Assembly: GCA_963702195.1 (NCBI GenBank) | Contig: OY969725.1 | Span: 1,798,001-1,862,000 of the forward strand | Source of the DNA: AC-56 sp963702195 | GTDB taxonomy: Bacteria > Actinomycetota > Thermoleophilia > Solirubrobacterales > 70-9 | Direction of reading: 5' to 3' | DNA length: 64,000 nt | In this document: positions 1-8,458 of the stretch, piece after piece | How the letters are laid out: each line of letters starts with the position of its first letter | Position numbering within the stretch: the stretch's first letter is position 1 | Position numbers and translations under genes: made by a program | The notes under the pieces: generated by a model | What the model was told of the DNA's origin: nothing | The model's database searches: none | The model's input: only the letters and a program-made list of their open reading frames with translations

Positions 1-771
1 GACGAGGCCTACCTGGACCTCTCCGGCTGCCCGGCGCCCAAGGCGCGGTCCCGCCATCTGAAGCAGCGGATGCGCGACGAGGTACGCCTCGTCTGCTCGG
101 TAGGGCTGGCGCCGAACAAGCTGTGCGCAAAGATCGCCTCCGACCTCGACAAGCCCGACGGCCTCTGCGTCCTCGAGCCAGAGCGGATGCTCGAGGTGGT
201 TGGGGACCGGCCCGCGAAGCTCATCCCCGGCGTGGGGCCGCGAACCTCGGAGCGCCTCACCGGGATGGGCATCCGGACCGTGGCCGAGCTCGCGTCGGCC
301 TCCGACGGCGTGCTGGAGGGCGCGTTCGGTCCGCGACTTGGGAGCGAGCTGCGCGACCGGGCGCGCGGCCAGGACGATCGCCCGGTCGTGACCGAGCGCG
401 AGCAGAAGTCGGAGAGCCGCGAGACCACCTTTGCTCAGGACGTCTCGGATCGCCCGACGCTGGAGGCCACCGTGGACGAGCTCGCCGACTCGGTTGCTCG
501 TGGTCTCGCGGAGGGCGGCCACGCGGGGCGCACGGTCATGCTGAAGATCCGCCTGCGCCCGTTTCGCACCCACACGCGCCGGCGCACGATCGATGAGCAC
601 ACGAGCGACGAAGACGTGATCCGCGCCATCGCCCGCAAGCTGCTGGCCGAGTTCGAGCTCGACGCGCCCGTGCGACTGCTCGGCGTGGGCGTCGCCGGCC
701 TGGTGCGCACCGATGGTGCATCAGCGACTCGAGGCCGCGCCACCGGCGAGGCGCTCACACTCGACGTCTAG
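1..771 (+). CDS. dinB: DNA polymerase IV (DinB), 5'-truncated by window edge
   Basis: Y-family translesion polymerase that copies damaged DNA with low fidelity. The first codons of the window read DEAYLDLSG, which is the palm motif with the catalytic Asp-Glu pair, so roughly the first 100 residues lie outside the window. After it come the helix-hairpin-helix thumb (GVGPRTSERL) and a little-finger domain with LRPFRTHTRR. The stop is TAG at 769-771. The C-terminus (EALTLDV) is at best a degenerate beta-clamp-binding peptide. Unlike the ImuB gene at 58721, the catalytic acidic residues are present, so this should be an active polymerase. A perfect palindrome downstream looks like its terminator. 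The promoter is not visible. Confidence 0.93.
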   Translation, partial: DEAYLDLSGCPAPKARSRHLKQRMRDEVRLVCSVGLAPNKLCAKIASDLDKPDGLCVLEPERMLEVVGDRPAKLIPGVGPRTSERLTGMGIRTVAELASASDGVLEGAFGPRLGSELRDRARGQDDRPVVTEREQKSESRETTFAQDVSDRPTLEATVDELADSVARGLAEGGHAGRTVMLKIRLRPFRTHTRRRTIDEHTSDEDVIRAIARKLLAEFELDAPVRLLGVGVAGLVRTDGASATRGRATGEALTLDV

Positions 772-853
772 CTCCGAAACCGGCGCTTGGCGTGCGATGA
801 GTCACTGAGCCCGTCGGGTCCCGATCGCCTCACCCCGAAGATATGGCGATCCG

Positions 854-877
854 GGCCGACGTCGACGTCGGCCTTTC
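854..877 (+). terminator. Probable intrinsic terminator after dinB
   Basis: A perfect 20-bp palindrome (arms GGCCGACGTC / GACGTCGGCC, 854-873) is followed directly by TTTCC. It lies about 80 bases after the dinB stop and before the next gene. The T run is short, so termination strength is uncertain. Confidence 0.5.
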
Positions 878-944
878 CGTCGCGATCGCAACAGCGGTAC
901 TTCAAGTGCAAGGTTGTCCGAAGGCTGACAAGTCACACGCTCCA

Positions 945-966
945 GCGGCCGCTACTCTCGCGAGTG
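945..966. other. No separate feature: part of the intergenic region 772-1011
   Basis: The 240 bases between dinB and the repeat protein hold the palindrome at 854-873 and the Shine-Dalgarno of the next gene. No further gene was seen here, including the stretch 945-966. Confidence 0.3.
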
Positions 967-1011
967 GGCAGTGTTTGGTCTGCTGAGCGACGAATTCGCG
1001 GGAGGGGCGGC

Positions 1012-1917
1012 ATGGGAGGCAGGAAGATCTTGGCCACGATCGCGTTGGCGAGCGCGTGCGGCGCGCTAGCCCTGCCGAGCATGGCGAGCGCGGCTCGCTC
1101 TGGCGTCACCATCCACCTCTACACGCGATTCTTCCACGGATACGTGTTCAGCCCGAACCCCAGCCAATGTGCGAAGGGCCGCGCGGTCAAGCTGTTCAGG
1201 CAGAAGGGCAAGACGCAGAACCCGAAGCGGGACGTCAAGGTGGCTAAGACCCAGGCGTACCGCTATGCCGGAGGGCGCTTCAGATGGACCACGCGCGAGC
1301 CCACTCGTCCCGGCCACTTCTACGCCCGGGTCCCGGCGGCGCCCGCTTGTCACGCGGATAACAGCAAGACGATCCGCGTCCGCACCGTCACCATCCACCT
1401 CTCCGACTACCTCAAGGGATTCGTGTTCAGCCCAAAGCCCCGCAAATGTGGGGACGGCCGCACAGTCAAGCTATTGAGGCAGAAGGGAAGGGCTCGCCAC
1501 CCGAAGCGAGACATCCAAGTGGCCAAGACCGTCGCCTCGAGCTACGGGGCCGGCCGCTCCAAATGGACCATGGCCGCGCCGTCTCGGCCCGGCAGGTTCT
1601 ACGCTCGGGTCCCGGCGACCTCCGCTTGTCACGCGGGCAACAGCCAGACGATTCGCGTCTTCGCGCGGCCGAACACGCGGATCACTCACATGAGCGTCGA
1701 GGACCGACGAAACGTGACCTTCAACTACAGGGGCTTTCGTGGCATCGCGCCGTACAACTACCGCTGCAAGCTCGACGATCAGAGCTATCGGCATTGCGGA
1801 CGCTTCGGGAAGACATATCGCGAAGTCGGTCGCGGTCACCACGTCTTCAAGGTCCGGGCCGTTGGTGCCAACCGAAAGAAGGACCGGACCCCCGCCAGGC
1901 GCCGATTTCGCATCTAG
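1012..1917 (+). CDS. Secreted protein with two tandem ~93-residue repeats and an Ig-like end
   Basis: 301 residues, function not recognised. ATG 1012 was chosen because a strong Shine-Dalgarno sequence (GGGAGGGG) precedes it and a signal peptide follows (hydrophobic core about 6-22, cleavage near ASA-A at 25-28). Residues 32-125 and 126-216 are two copies of one module: both begin VTIHL, contain GRAVKL/GRTVKL, a QKG...PKRD segment, RPG-FYARVPA, and end with TIRV. Each has two conserved cysteines. Residues 217-301 resemble the Ig-like module common in secreted actinobacterial proteins (YRCKLDD...CG...HHVFKVRAVGA). The protein is very basic and probably extracellular. An in-frame upstream extension exists but lacks a signal peptide. 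No operon partner is seen. Confidence 0.75.
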   Translation: MGGRKILATIALASACGALALPSMASAARSGVTIHLYTRFFHGYVFSPNPSQCAKGRAVKLFRQKGKTQNPKRDVKVAKTQAYRYAGGRFRWTTREPTRPGHFYARVPAAPACHADNSKTIRVRTVTIHLSDYLKGFVFSPKPRKCGDGRTVKLLRQKGRARHPKRDIQVAKTVASSYGAGRSKWTMAAPSRPGRFYARVPATSACHAGNSQTIRVFARPNTRITHMSVEDRRNVTFNYRGFRGIAPYNYRCKLDDQSYRHCGRFGKTYREVGRGHHVFKVRAVGANRKKDRTPARRRFRI

Positions 1918-1944
1918 CCGCCAAGCCTCCTCGCCATCCCCAGG

Positions 1945-1966
1945 GACCTCGCGTCTCACGCGGGTC
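1945..1966 (+). terminator. Hairpin after the secreted repeat protein
   Basis: GACC-T-CGCGT pairs with ACGCG-GGTC around a CTC loop, with one bulged T. It lies 28 bases after the stop of the preceding gene and just before the promoter-like hexamer of the next. No T run follows, so it could instead be a weak or Rho-assisted terminator. Confidence 0.35.
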
Positions 1967-1969
1967 TGA

Positions 1970-1975
1970 GATGAT
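1970..1975 (+). promoter_or_regulatory. -10-like hexamer GATGAT, leaderless spacing
   Basis: GATGAT ends 6 bases before the GTG start at 1982, and no Shine-Dalgarno lies between. That spacing would put transcription start at or near the start codon. The same layout recurs at other genes in the window. Confidence 0.4.
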
Positions 1976-1981
1976 CTTCCG

Positions 1982-3439
1982 GTGGCGCACGGGGACAGGC
2001 TGAGCGGCCTCGACACGTCGTTTCTGAACCTGGAGACCGGGCCGGTGCACATGCACGTGGCCTCGACGACGATCTTCGAGGGGCCCGCCCCGAGCGAGGA
2101 GGAGCTTCGCGAGCACATCGATTCGCGCCTTCACCTCGTCCCGCGGTTCCGGCAGAGGCTGCGGTTCGTCCCCCTCGGGCAGGGTCGTCCCGTGTGGGTC
2201 GACGACCCCCACTTCAACCTGGACTACCACGTCCGCCACACGGCCCTCCCACCGCCCGGCAGCGAGGAGCAGCTCAAGACGCTCGCCGCTCGGGTCTTCT
2301 CGCAGCGGCTCGACCGCACGAAGCCCATGTGGGAGATGTGGCTGGTCGACGGGCTCGAGGGGAATCGCTTCGCACTGGTGACCAAGTGCCACCACTGCCT
2401 CGTCGACGGCGTGTCCGGGGTTGACATAACCACTGTCCTCTTCGACCTGGAGCGCGAGGCCGTCGAGGTCGCCTCGCCGGAGCCCTGGCTCCCCCAGCCG
2501 GAGCCCTCGAGCGCCCAGCTCCTCGGCGAGGCGCTGATCGACCGGGCAACGAATCCGGTGGAGATTCTGCGCGGCGCCCGGGAGCTTGCGACCGCCCCGC
2601 GCCGCTTCGCCGACGCGGCGGTCAAGGAGCTCGGAGCCGCAGGGTCGTTCCTCCGGACCGGTTTCGCGGCTCCGGACTCGCCCATCAACTGCGCCATCGG
2701 TCCGTATCGACGGTTCGCGTGGGTGCGCACCGACCTCGAGGACATGAAGCGCATCAAGAACGTCGCGGGAGGAACCGTCAACGACGTCGTGGTGGCGGCG
2801 GTGTCGGGAGCGCTCGGGCGCTTCCTGCGCGGGCGCGGCCACTCCACCGATGGCCTCGAGCTTCGAGCGATGGTCCCGATCAGCGTCCGCACCGCCGACG
2901 AGCACGGCGCGCTGGGCAATCGGGTCTCGGCGATGATGGCCCCGCTGCCGGTCGGTCAAGAGGATCCCATCGAGCGGTTGCAGACCGTCTCCGAGGCGAT
3001 GCGTCACCTGAAGTCGTCCGGTCAGGCCGTGGGCGCGAGCCTGCTCACCGACGTCACCGACTTCACCCCACCGACCCTCGCCGCGCAGGCGGCTCGGCTC
3101 CAGTCACGGCAACGGTTCTTCAACACCGTCGTCACCAATGTGCCGGGCCCGCAGTTCCCTCTGTACCTGCTGGGTCGGCAGCTGCTCGACCTCTTCCCGA
3201 TGGTCCCGCTGGCCGCAAACGAGGCCCTCTGCTTCGGGATCATGAGCTACGACGGCCGCGTCAACTTCGGCCTCACCGCCGATTACGACTCGAGCCCGGA
3301 CCTGGACACGCTGGCAGATGACCTCGAGGCCTCGGTAGCCGAGCTCGCGGACGCGACGGCCTCACTCAAAGGCAGCGGCGTGCGTAAGGCGAGCGCTCGT
3401 CAGGGCCGGCAGCAGGCAGAGGCTGAGCAGCAGGTCTAG
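1982..3439 (+). CDS. Wax ester synthase / diacylglycerol acyltransferase (WS/DGAT)
   Basis: 485 residues, the usual family length. It esterifies acyl-CoA onto diacylglycerol or long-chain alcohols, making storage triacylglycerol or wax esters at the membrane or lipid-droplet surface. The N-terminus LSGLDTSFLNLE is typical. The active-site motif HHCLVDG lies at residues 137-143 (H138 and D142 catalytic by family analogy). The second conserved block NDVVVAAVSGAL lies near 264-275. The start is GTG, without a Shine-Dalgarno, 6 bases after a -10-like hexamer. The charged Gln/Ala-rich last ~25 residues overlap the 3' end of the convergent ChbG-like gene by 78 bp, so this tail is probably dispensable. 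Substrate preference cannot be read from sequence. Confidence 0.93.
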   Translation: MAHGDRLSGLDTSFLNLETGPVHMHVASTTIFEGPAPSEEELREHIDSRLHLVPRFRQRLRFVPLGQGRPVWVDDPHFNLDYHVRHTALPPPGSEEQLKTLAARVFSQRLDRTKPMWEMWLVDGLEGNRFALVTKCHHCLVDGVSGVDITTVLFDLEREAVEVASPEPWLPQPEPSSAQLLGEALIDRATNPVEILRGARELATAPRRFADAAVKELGAAGSFLRTGFAAPDSPINCAIGPYRRFAWVRTDLEDMKRIKNVAGGTVNDVVVAAVSGALGRFLRGRGHSTDGLELRAMVPISVRTADEHGALGNRVSAMMAPLPVGQEDPIERLQTVSEAMRHLKSSGQAVGASLLTDVTDFTPPTLAAQAARLQSRQRFFNTVVTNVPGPQFPLYLLGRQLLDLFPMVPLAANEALCFGIMSYDGRVNFGLTADYDSSPDLDTLADDLEASVAELADATASLKGSGVRKASARQGRQQAEAEQQV

Positions 3440-4060
3440 GTCCTCCTCTCGCGCCTGGTCGTACCCCGAGCCGGATTCGGGATCCGGGTGGCCGGGATGG
3501 ACCATCCACTCGGTGATCCCGCGCGGGAGCTCCTCCTCGCCTTCGGTGACGGGTCGAAGCTCGACCGGAAGCGCCCCGTCCGGCTCCTCCGAGTAGCGGC
3601 CGATCAGCCGGTCCGGGGTCGCGGCGCCGACGCGGCGCAGGATCCGTCTGTGGCCGGCATCCATCGAGCGCACCGGGAGGCCACGCCGTGCCGCCTCGCG
3701 CCCGAGCGGCGCGGCGAGGCCGGGCTTCGCATGGCAGTGCCGGTGTCCGTCGAGGTAGGCCGCCGGCCGGCCGAGCGCCGCCTGAAACGCCTCGAGCTGA
3801 CGATCCAGCTCGCCGAGCGCCTGCGCGCGCTCACGCTGCCCTGCGCTCTCCCCCTCCTCCAGCTCCCGTGGCAGCTCAAGGTGGAGCCCCGTCTCGACTC
3901 CCGTCTCCAGGAGCGGATCGACATTCAGTCGCCCGCGCGTGACCAGCACGCTCACGGAGTCGACGGCGTGCGCTCCCGCCGCCTCCACGATCCCCTCGTC
4001 GTAGCGCGGGCTGTAGCCGTAGTCGTCGGCCGTGATGATGAGAGCTCGGCACCGAGGCAC
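3362..4060 (-). CDS. ChbG/YdjC-family carbohydrate deacetylase
   Basis: 232 residues. Metal-dependent deacetylase fold related to chitooligosaccharide deacetylase ChbG. Visible motifs in order are ADDYG at 11-15 (metal-binding Asp), HLEL near 79-82, DGHRHCH near 103-109 and MVHPGH near 189-194; together they fix the family. The start is GTG. There is no signal peptide, so it is probably cytoplasmic and acts on imported oligosaccharide or a lipid-linked sugar. The gene converges on the WS/DGAT gene and their ends overlap by 78 bp. The last ~25 residues keep the expected length for the family, so the overlap looks like run-on of the WS/DGAT tail. Substrate is unknown. Confidence 0.85.
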   Translation of the reverse strand: MPRCRALIITADDYGYSPRYDEGIVEAAGAHAVDSVSVLVTRGRLNVDPLLETGVETGLHLELPRELEEGESAGQRERAQALGELDRQLEAFQAALGRPAAYLDGHRHCHAKPGLAAPLGREAARRGLPVRSMDAGHRRILRRVGAATPDRLIGRYSEEPDGALPVELRPVTEGEEELPRGITEWMVHPGHPDPESGSGYDQAREEDLDLLLSLCLLPALTSARLTHAAAFE

Positions 4061-4109
4061 CCCGGAAAGATCGCACGGGGCGCAGCGGTGCCCCCGATGT
4101 CAGCTCCGC

Positions 4110-5783
4110 CTACGGTCGCGCGCGGCTTGAAAGGAAGAGCTTCGAGCCCTTGTACTCGGCCTTCAACCGGTGCTTTCCGGAGCCGAGCCGCACCTTCAGG
4201 GAGGCGGTGTCCGGCTGCTTGCCGTTGAGCTCGGCCTTTCCCAGGACCTTCTTGCGGTCGAGGAAGACCACCTTGCCCGTGGGCTGCCCGGAGATCGCCA
4301 CGTCCGGCTTCACCGTCGCCTTGAGCTTCGCGCGCTTCCCGGCCTTGCTCCGGTTGCGGACGGCCAGGGAGATCCTGGTCTTGACCACCTCGAACGCCCC
4401 GATGTCGCACCGCCGGCCCTGCGGCCTTGGCACCCCGCGCTGATCGACGGTGCCGTGGCACGCGGCGATCTTCGCCCGCACGCGGTTGATCGCGGGACTG
4501 TTGCGCTTCAGCGCCATCGTCTCCGTCGGCCCGCCGTAGTCGGCGAGCGGAGCCAGCAGCGGGTTCGCCTTCACGGCGTGCTTCTCGAAACCGCAGGTGT
4601 GCCCGTCCTCCAGGTTGAAGCCGCCGTCATCGACCGGATTGAGACAGTTGCCGCCATTGTTCTCCGCGACGATCGTCGCCTTGAGCGCGAGGCCCGACTC
4701 GCTCGCGATCCCCCCGGTCGTCGCGCCCGACCCAACAGCCCGGTTGTCGGCGATCGTGCTGGCCGTGATGGTCCCCGTGGCCCCGGAGGCGTTCTCGATC
4801 CCGCCGCTTTCGGCATTCGGGACGTTCTTGCCCCCGGCGACGTTGCCGGAGATCGTGCTGTCGGTGATGGTCATCTCCCCGGTGTTCAGGATGCCGCCTC
4901 CTGCGCCCGCCTGGCCGATTCCGGTGAAGCTGTTGCCGGAGATCGTGCTCCGGCGGATGACCAGCTTCTCGTCGTTGTAGGTGTTCACCCCACCGCCGCC
5001 GGTGGACAGCGTGCTGACGTTGCCGGAGATGGTGCTGTCGGTGATCTTCAGCAGGCTGGCCTGGCCGCCGGCCGACTGCCCGCTCACGCCACCGCCACCT
5101 CCGGAGGACTTGTTGTCCGCGATGAGGCTCGAGTCGATCGTCAGCGGACCGCCGATGTTGATGACGCCCCCGCCGGCCCCGTCCACCAGGAGCGCGGTGT
5201 TCCCTCGCAGGGTGCTGTTCTCGATGCTCACCGACCCCCCGCCCGCAGCGATCCCGCCACCGTTGACCGCGACGTTCGACGAAAGCGTCGAGTTGCGGAC
5301 CGCGAGCGACCCCTTGGCTCCGAGGAGGATCGCGCCGCCATCATCGTCGCCGCTGACCATCCCGACATTGCCGTTCCGGAGCGCCAGGCCCTGGATCGTC
5401 AGCGCCGCCGAGGTCGAGTTCCGCAACTCGAAGAACCGGAACTGCGGCGAGCCCTTCGCGCGCACGATCGCGGAGTCGCTTCCCTTGACCGTGATGTCCT
5501 GCTTGATCAGCGGAAGCGCTACCGGTCCCTGGCCGCCGTTGAAGCTGCCCTTCGAAAAGCTGTAGGTGCAGTTCTTGGCGAGCTGGATCGTGCCACCGCC
5601 GCGGGCGTTCGCCTGGCTTATCGCTGCGATCAGGCCCTTCGAGCCACCCTGAGCGCCTCCGCAGGGCACCGATGCCCCGACGCCCGCGGCGCCGCTCGCG
5701 GGCATCACCATGACCGCACCGAAGAAGGCGCCGATCGCGACGAGCGCCCACCGGCACCGGATACCTGCCCTGCCCGGAATCAC
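4110..5783 (-). CDS. Secreted right-handed beta-helix protein, choice-of-anchor Q type, with Ig-like C-terminus
   Basis: About 557 residues. GTG 5783 is preferred because GGGAG lies about 9 bases upstream and a signal peptide follows directly (core ALVAIGAFFGAVMVMPASG); a TTG at 5819 would add 12 residues. Residues ~80-380 are rich in DSTISGN/NSTLSSN-type rungs, the mark of a parallel beta-helix (Pel/PbH1-like). After them comes ADYGGPTETM...DQRGVPRP...CDIGAFE, the choice-of-anchor Q signature. The last ~100 residues form a basic Ig-like domain (TGKVVFLD, YKGSKLF). No catalytic residues of polysaccharide lyases can be assigned. It is probably exported and cell-surface or matrix associated. 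It is divergent from the K+ channel gene. Confidence 0.82.
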   Translation of the reverse strand: MIPGRAGIRCRWALVAIGAFFGAVMVMPASGAAGVGASVPCGGAQGGSKGLIAAISQANARGGGTIQLAKNCTYSFSKGSFNGGQGPVALPLIKQDITVKGSDSAIVRAKGSPQFRFFELRNSTSAALTIQGLALRNGNVGMVSGDDDGGAILLGAKGSLAVRNSTLSSNVAVNGGGIAAGGGSVSIENSTLRGNTALLVDGAGGGVINIGGPLTIDSSLIADNKSSGGGGGVSGQSAGGQASLLKITDSTISGNVSTLSTGGGGVNTYNDEKLVIRRSTISGNSFTGIGQAGAGGGILNTGEMTITDSTISGNVAGGKNVPNAESGGIENASGATGTITASTIADNRAVGSGATTGGIASESGLALKATIVAENNGGNCLNPVDDGGFNLEDGHTCGFEKHAVKANPLLAPLADYGGPTETMALKRNSPAINRVRAKIAACHGTVDQRGVPRPQGRRCDIGAFEVVKTRISLAVRNRSKAGKRAKLKATVKPDVAISGQPTGKVVFLDRKKVLGKAELNGKQPDTASLKVRLGSGKHRLKAEYKGSKLFLSSRARP

Positions 5784-5912
5784 GTGGTCATTCTCCCGGC
5801 GCGCACGATGGCCTGTCAATCATCCGATCGGCCCCTTCCAGCCATCCGATCGGAGGACCCTCGAACGGTGCCGTGGTTCCCGGGGTGAGGCTCTCCCGTC
5901 CGATCCGGCCGG

Positions 5913-5918
5913 GATGCT
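5913..5918 (+). promoter_or_regulatory. -10-like hexamer GATGCT, leaderless spacing
   Basis: GATGCT ends 6 bases before the GTG at 5925. No Shine-Dalgarno is present in the gap. The arrangement matches that seen at 1970, 6655 and 42264. Confidence 0.35.
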
Positions 5919-5924
5919 CCCGGC

Positions 5925-6629
5925 GTGGCGAAGGACTCGCGGATGCAGCTGCGCTACGAGCAGGCCTTCGATCGCTGGGGGATGACCGGATACCGGTACG
6001 GAATCCTCCTGATCTCGATCCTGACGTCGCTCGTCTTTCAGCTCGCGGCGCCGGAGGCCGACTGGGCTCGGCTGGTAACGATCCTCCTGCAGGGAATCAC
6101 GCTGCTCATGGCGCTCGTGGCTTCACGCGTTCATCCGTGGATCCTGCGTGCGGCGACCGTCGCCGTCTGCCTCGCGGTGATCGGATCGGCGGCCGCCCTG
6201 ATCGGCTTCGGCGAGCTCGGCCCGACCGGGGCTCGGGTGCTCACGGCGCTCATGGTCGCCCTGGCTCCGATCTCCGTCGCGCACGGGGTGATTCGCGACG
6301 TCAGGGAGCACGGGGTGACCCTTCACACCATGTTCGGCGTCCTCTGCATCTACCTGCTGCTGGGGATCCTGTTCGCCTTCGTGTACGGGATCATCGGCGT
6401 GCTCTCCTCCGCGCCGTTCTTCGCGCAGCAGCACGACGCTGCCGAGACCACCAAGAACTTCCTCTACTTCAGCTTCGTGACGATCACGACCGTGGGCTAC
6501 GGGGATCTCACCGCCGCGTCGAATATCGGCCGCTCGTTCGCGATCGCCGAGGCGCTGACGGGGCAGATCTACCTGGTCACCGTGGTCGCCGGCATCGTCG
6601 GCGGCATTGGCAGCCGCCGCAACGCCTGA
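5925..6629 (+). CDS. Two-TM-type potassium channel domain protein
   Basis: 234 residues with about six hydrophobic segments. The last pair flank a pore loop carrying TITTVGYGDLT, the K+ selectivity filter (GYGD at 191-194). The family moves K+ passively across the cytoplasmic membrane. Unlike KtrB or Kch there is no C-terminal RCK/TrkA nucleotide-binding domain; the protein stops soon after the last helix (GGIGSRRNA). Gating is therefore unexplained from sequence. The start is GTG, chosen because it gives MAKDSRMQLRYEQAFDRW as a short cytoplasmic leader. It sits 37 bp upstream of the NAD synthetase gene on the same strand, but that gene has its own -10-like element. Confidence 0.88.
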   Translation: MAKDSRMQLRYEQAFDRWGMTGYRYGILLISILTSLVFQLAAPEADWARLVTILLQGITLLMALVASRVHPWILRAATVAVCLAVIGSAAALIGFGELGPTGARVLTALMVALAPISVAHGVIRDVREHGVTLHTMFGVLCIYLLLGILFAFVYGIIGVLSSAPFFAQQHDAAETTKNFLYFSFVTITTVGYGDLTAASNIGRSFAIAEALTGQIYLVTVVAGIVGGIGSRRNA

Positions 6630-6654
6630 CACGCGCGCTCCGGGGGCATCCGGC

Positions 6655-6660
6655 AATACT
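6655..6660 (+). promoter_or_regulatory. -10-like hexamer AATACT before nadE
   Basis: AATACT ends 6 bases before ATG 6667, with GGATAG between. This fits a leaderless transcript of nadE, although GGATAG could also act as a weak ribosome site. Confidence 0.4.
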
Positions 6661-6666
6661 GGATAG

Positions 6667-8427
6667 ATGGCCGATGAGCACCCCACGCTGCGCGTCGCGC
6701 TCGCCCAGGTCAACACGACCGTGGGCGACATCGAAGGGAACGCGCGCCTGGTGCGCGCATGGATCGGGCGTGCCCGCGAGGCGGGCGCTCAGCTCGTGGT
6801 CTTCCCGGAACAGACGCTCACCGGCTATCCGGCCGAGGACCTGTGGCTGAAGCAACACTTCCTCGAGCAGGCCGACCGCGCACTGGCGGAGCTCGCGGCC
6901 GATGTCGAGGGGATCGTGGCCCTGGTCGGGTTTCCCGAGCGGGAGGGCGCGACCTACAACTCGGTCGCGGTGATCGCCGACCGCACGGTGCGCGCGGCCT
7001 ATCGCAAGGTCCTGCTCCCCAACTACAGCGTGTTCGATGAGCGCCGCTACTTCGAGCCCGGACACACGCCGGCCCTGATCGAGGTCGACGGCGTCAGGGT
7101 CGGCCTCACGATCTGCGAGGACATCTGGTACGCGGGGCCCCCCGCCTCCGTGGAGGCACTGGCGGGCGCGAGCCTGATCGTGAACCCCTCCGCGTCGCCG
7201 TACCACCGCGGCAAGGGAATCGCGCGCGAGGAGATGGTCGTCGAGCGGGCGCGCGAGACCGGTGCGGCGTTCGCTCTGTGCAACCTCGTGGGCGGTCAGG
7301 ACGAGCTGGTCTTCGACGGCCACAGCGTCGTCGTCTCCCACGACGGCCGCACCCTCGCGCGCGCCACCCAATTCGAGCCAGAGCTCCTGGTATGCGACGT
7401 TCCCGTGCCGCCCAGCCCGGGCGCCGAGCCCGAGTCCGTCGGCGCGCCCCTCCTGGCGAGCATCGACGTACCGAGCCCGCGGGAGCCGGTGGAATCCACG
7501 CTCGCCGAGCCGCTGGACCCCGATGCCGAGGTGTACGCGGCGCTCGTGCTCGGCCTCGGCGATTACGTGCGAAAGAACCGGTTCGAGCGGGTGCTCGTCG
7601 CCGTCTCCGGAGGAATCGACTCCGCCCTCGTCATGCTGATCGCCGCCGATGCGGTGGGCCCTGAGAACGTGACCGGCGTGGTCATGCCCTCCCCCCACTC
7701 CAGCGCGGAGACGCAGGCGGACGCGCGAGCAATCGTGCGCAACCTGGGCGCCGAGCTCGTGGAGATCCCGATCCAGCCCGCGATGCGCGCCTACGACCAG
7801 CTGCTCGCGACCGGGGGCGCGTCACGGGACGGCGCAGGCGAGGCCCACCCGGGTGCCGAGTCGGCGCGCGAGCTCGAGACCGGCGGCCCGGGGACCGAGC
7901 TCGCGGCCGAGAACATCCAGGCGCGGATTCGCGGGAATCTCATGATGGCCCTGTCCAACCAGTCGGGGTGGCTCGTTCTCACCACGGGCAACAAGAGCGA
8001 GCTGTCCGTCGGCTACGCGACGCTCTACGGCGACATGGCGGGCGGCTTCGCGGTCATCAAGGACGTGCCGAAGACGCTCGTCTACCGCCTGGTCCGTCAC
8101 CGCAACTCCCGCGCCGATCGCGAGCTGGTGCCCGAATCGGTGCTCGAGCGCGCGCCCTCCGCCGAGCTGCGCCCGGACCAGCGCGACGAGGATTCCCTGC
8201 CGCCGTACGAGGTGCTCGACCGGATCCTCGTCGCCTACGTGGAGGAGGACCGGGGGCGCGACGAGATCGTCGCCGAGGGGCTGGACCCAGACCTGGTGAA
8301 CGAGGTGATCGCGATGGTCGACCGGTCCGAGTACAAGCGCCGCCAGGCGCCGCCCGGCATCCGCATCACGGACAAGGCGTTCGGGCGTGACCGCCGCCTG
8401 CCGATCACCAACCGCTTCCGCGGGTAA
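6667..8427 (+). CDS. nadE: Glutamine-dependent NAD+ synthetase
   Basis: 586 residues, two-domain form. The N-terminal nitrilase-like glutaminase releases ammonia from glutamine (catalytic triad E48 in FPEQ, K114 in YRKVLLPN, C150 in TICEDIW). The C-terminal synthetase adenylates deamido-NAD+ and amidates it (P-loop SGGIDS at 314-319, TGNKSELSVGYATLYGD around 440-456). This completes NAD biosynthesis in the cytoplasm. Compared with the family, an extra Gly/Ala/Glu-rich stretch of about 25 residues sits around 379-407, just before AAENIQARIRG; it is probably a surface loop. The ATG start has no strong Shine-Dalgarno. Confidence 0.97.
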   Translation: MADEHPTLRVALAQVNTTVGDIEGNARLVRAWIGRAREAGAQLVVFPEQTLTGYPAEDLWLKQHFLEQADRALAELAADVEGIVALVGFPEREGATYNSVAVIADRTVRAAYRKVLLPNYSVFDERRYFEPGHTPALIEVDGVRVGLTICEDIWYAGPPASVEALAGASLIVNPSASPYHRGKGIAREEMVVERARETGAAFALCNLVGGQDELVFDGHSVVVSHDGRTLARATQFEPELLVCDVPVPPSPGAEPESVGAPLLASIDVPSPREPVESTLAEPLDPDAEVYAALVLGLGDYVRKNRFERVLVAVSGGIDSALVMLIAADAVGPENVTGVVMPSPHSSAETQADARAIVRNLGAELVEIPIQPAMRAYDQLLATGGASRDGAGEAHPGAESARELETGGPGTELAAENIQARIRGNLMMALSNQSGWLVLTTGNKSELSVGYATLYGDMAGGFAVIKDVPKTLVYRLVRHRNSRADRELVPESVLERAPSAELRPDQRDEDSLPPYEVLDRILVAYVEEDRGRDEIVAEGLDPDLVNEVIAMVDRSEYKRRQAPPGIRITDKAFGRDRRLPITNRFRG

Positions 8428-8458
8428 GCTCACCCGCAGCGTCCGGGGAGGGCTCACG

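Noticed and set aside
787..1011. N-terminal extension of the secreted repeat protein to 787
   Set aside because: The extension has no signal peptide and would bury the one at ATG 1012, which has a good Shine-Dalgarno.
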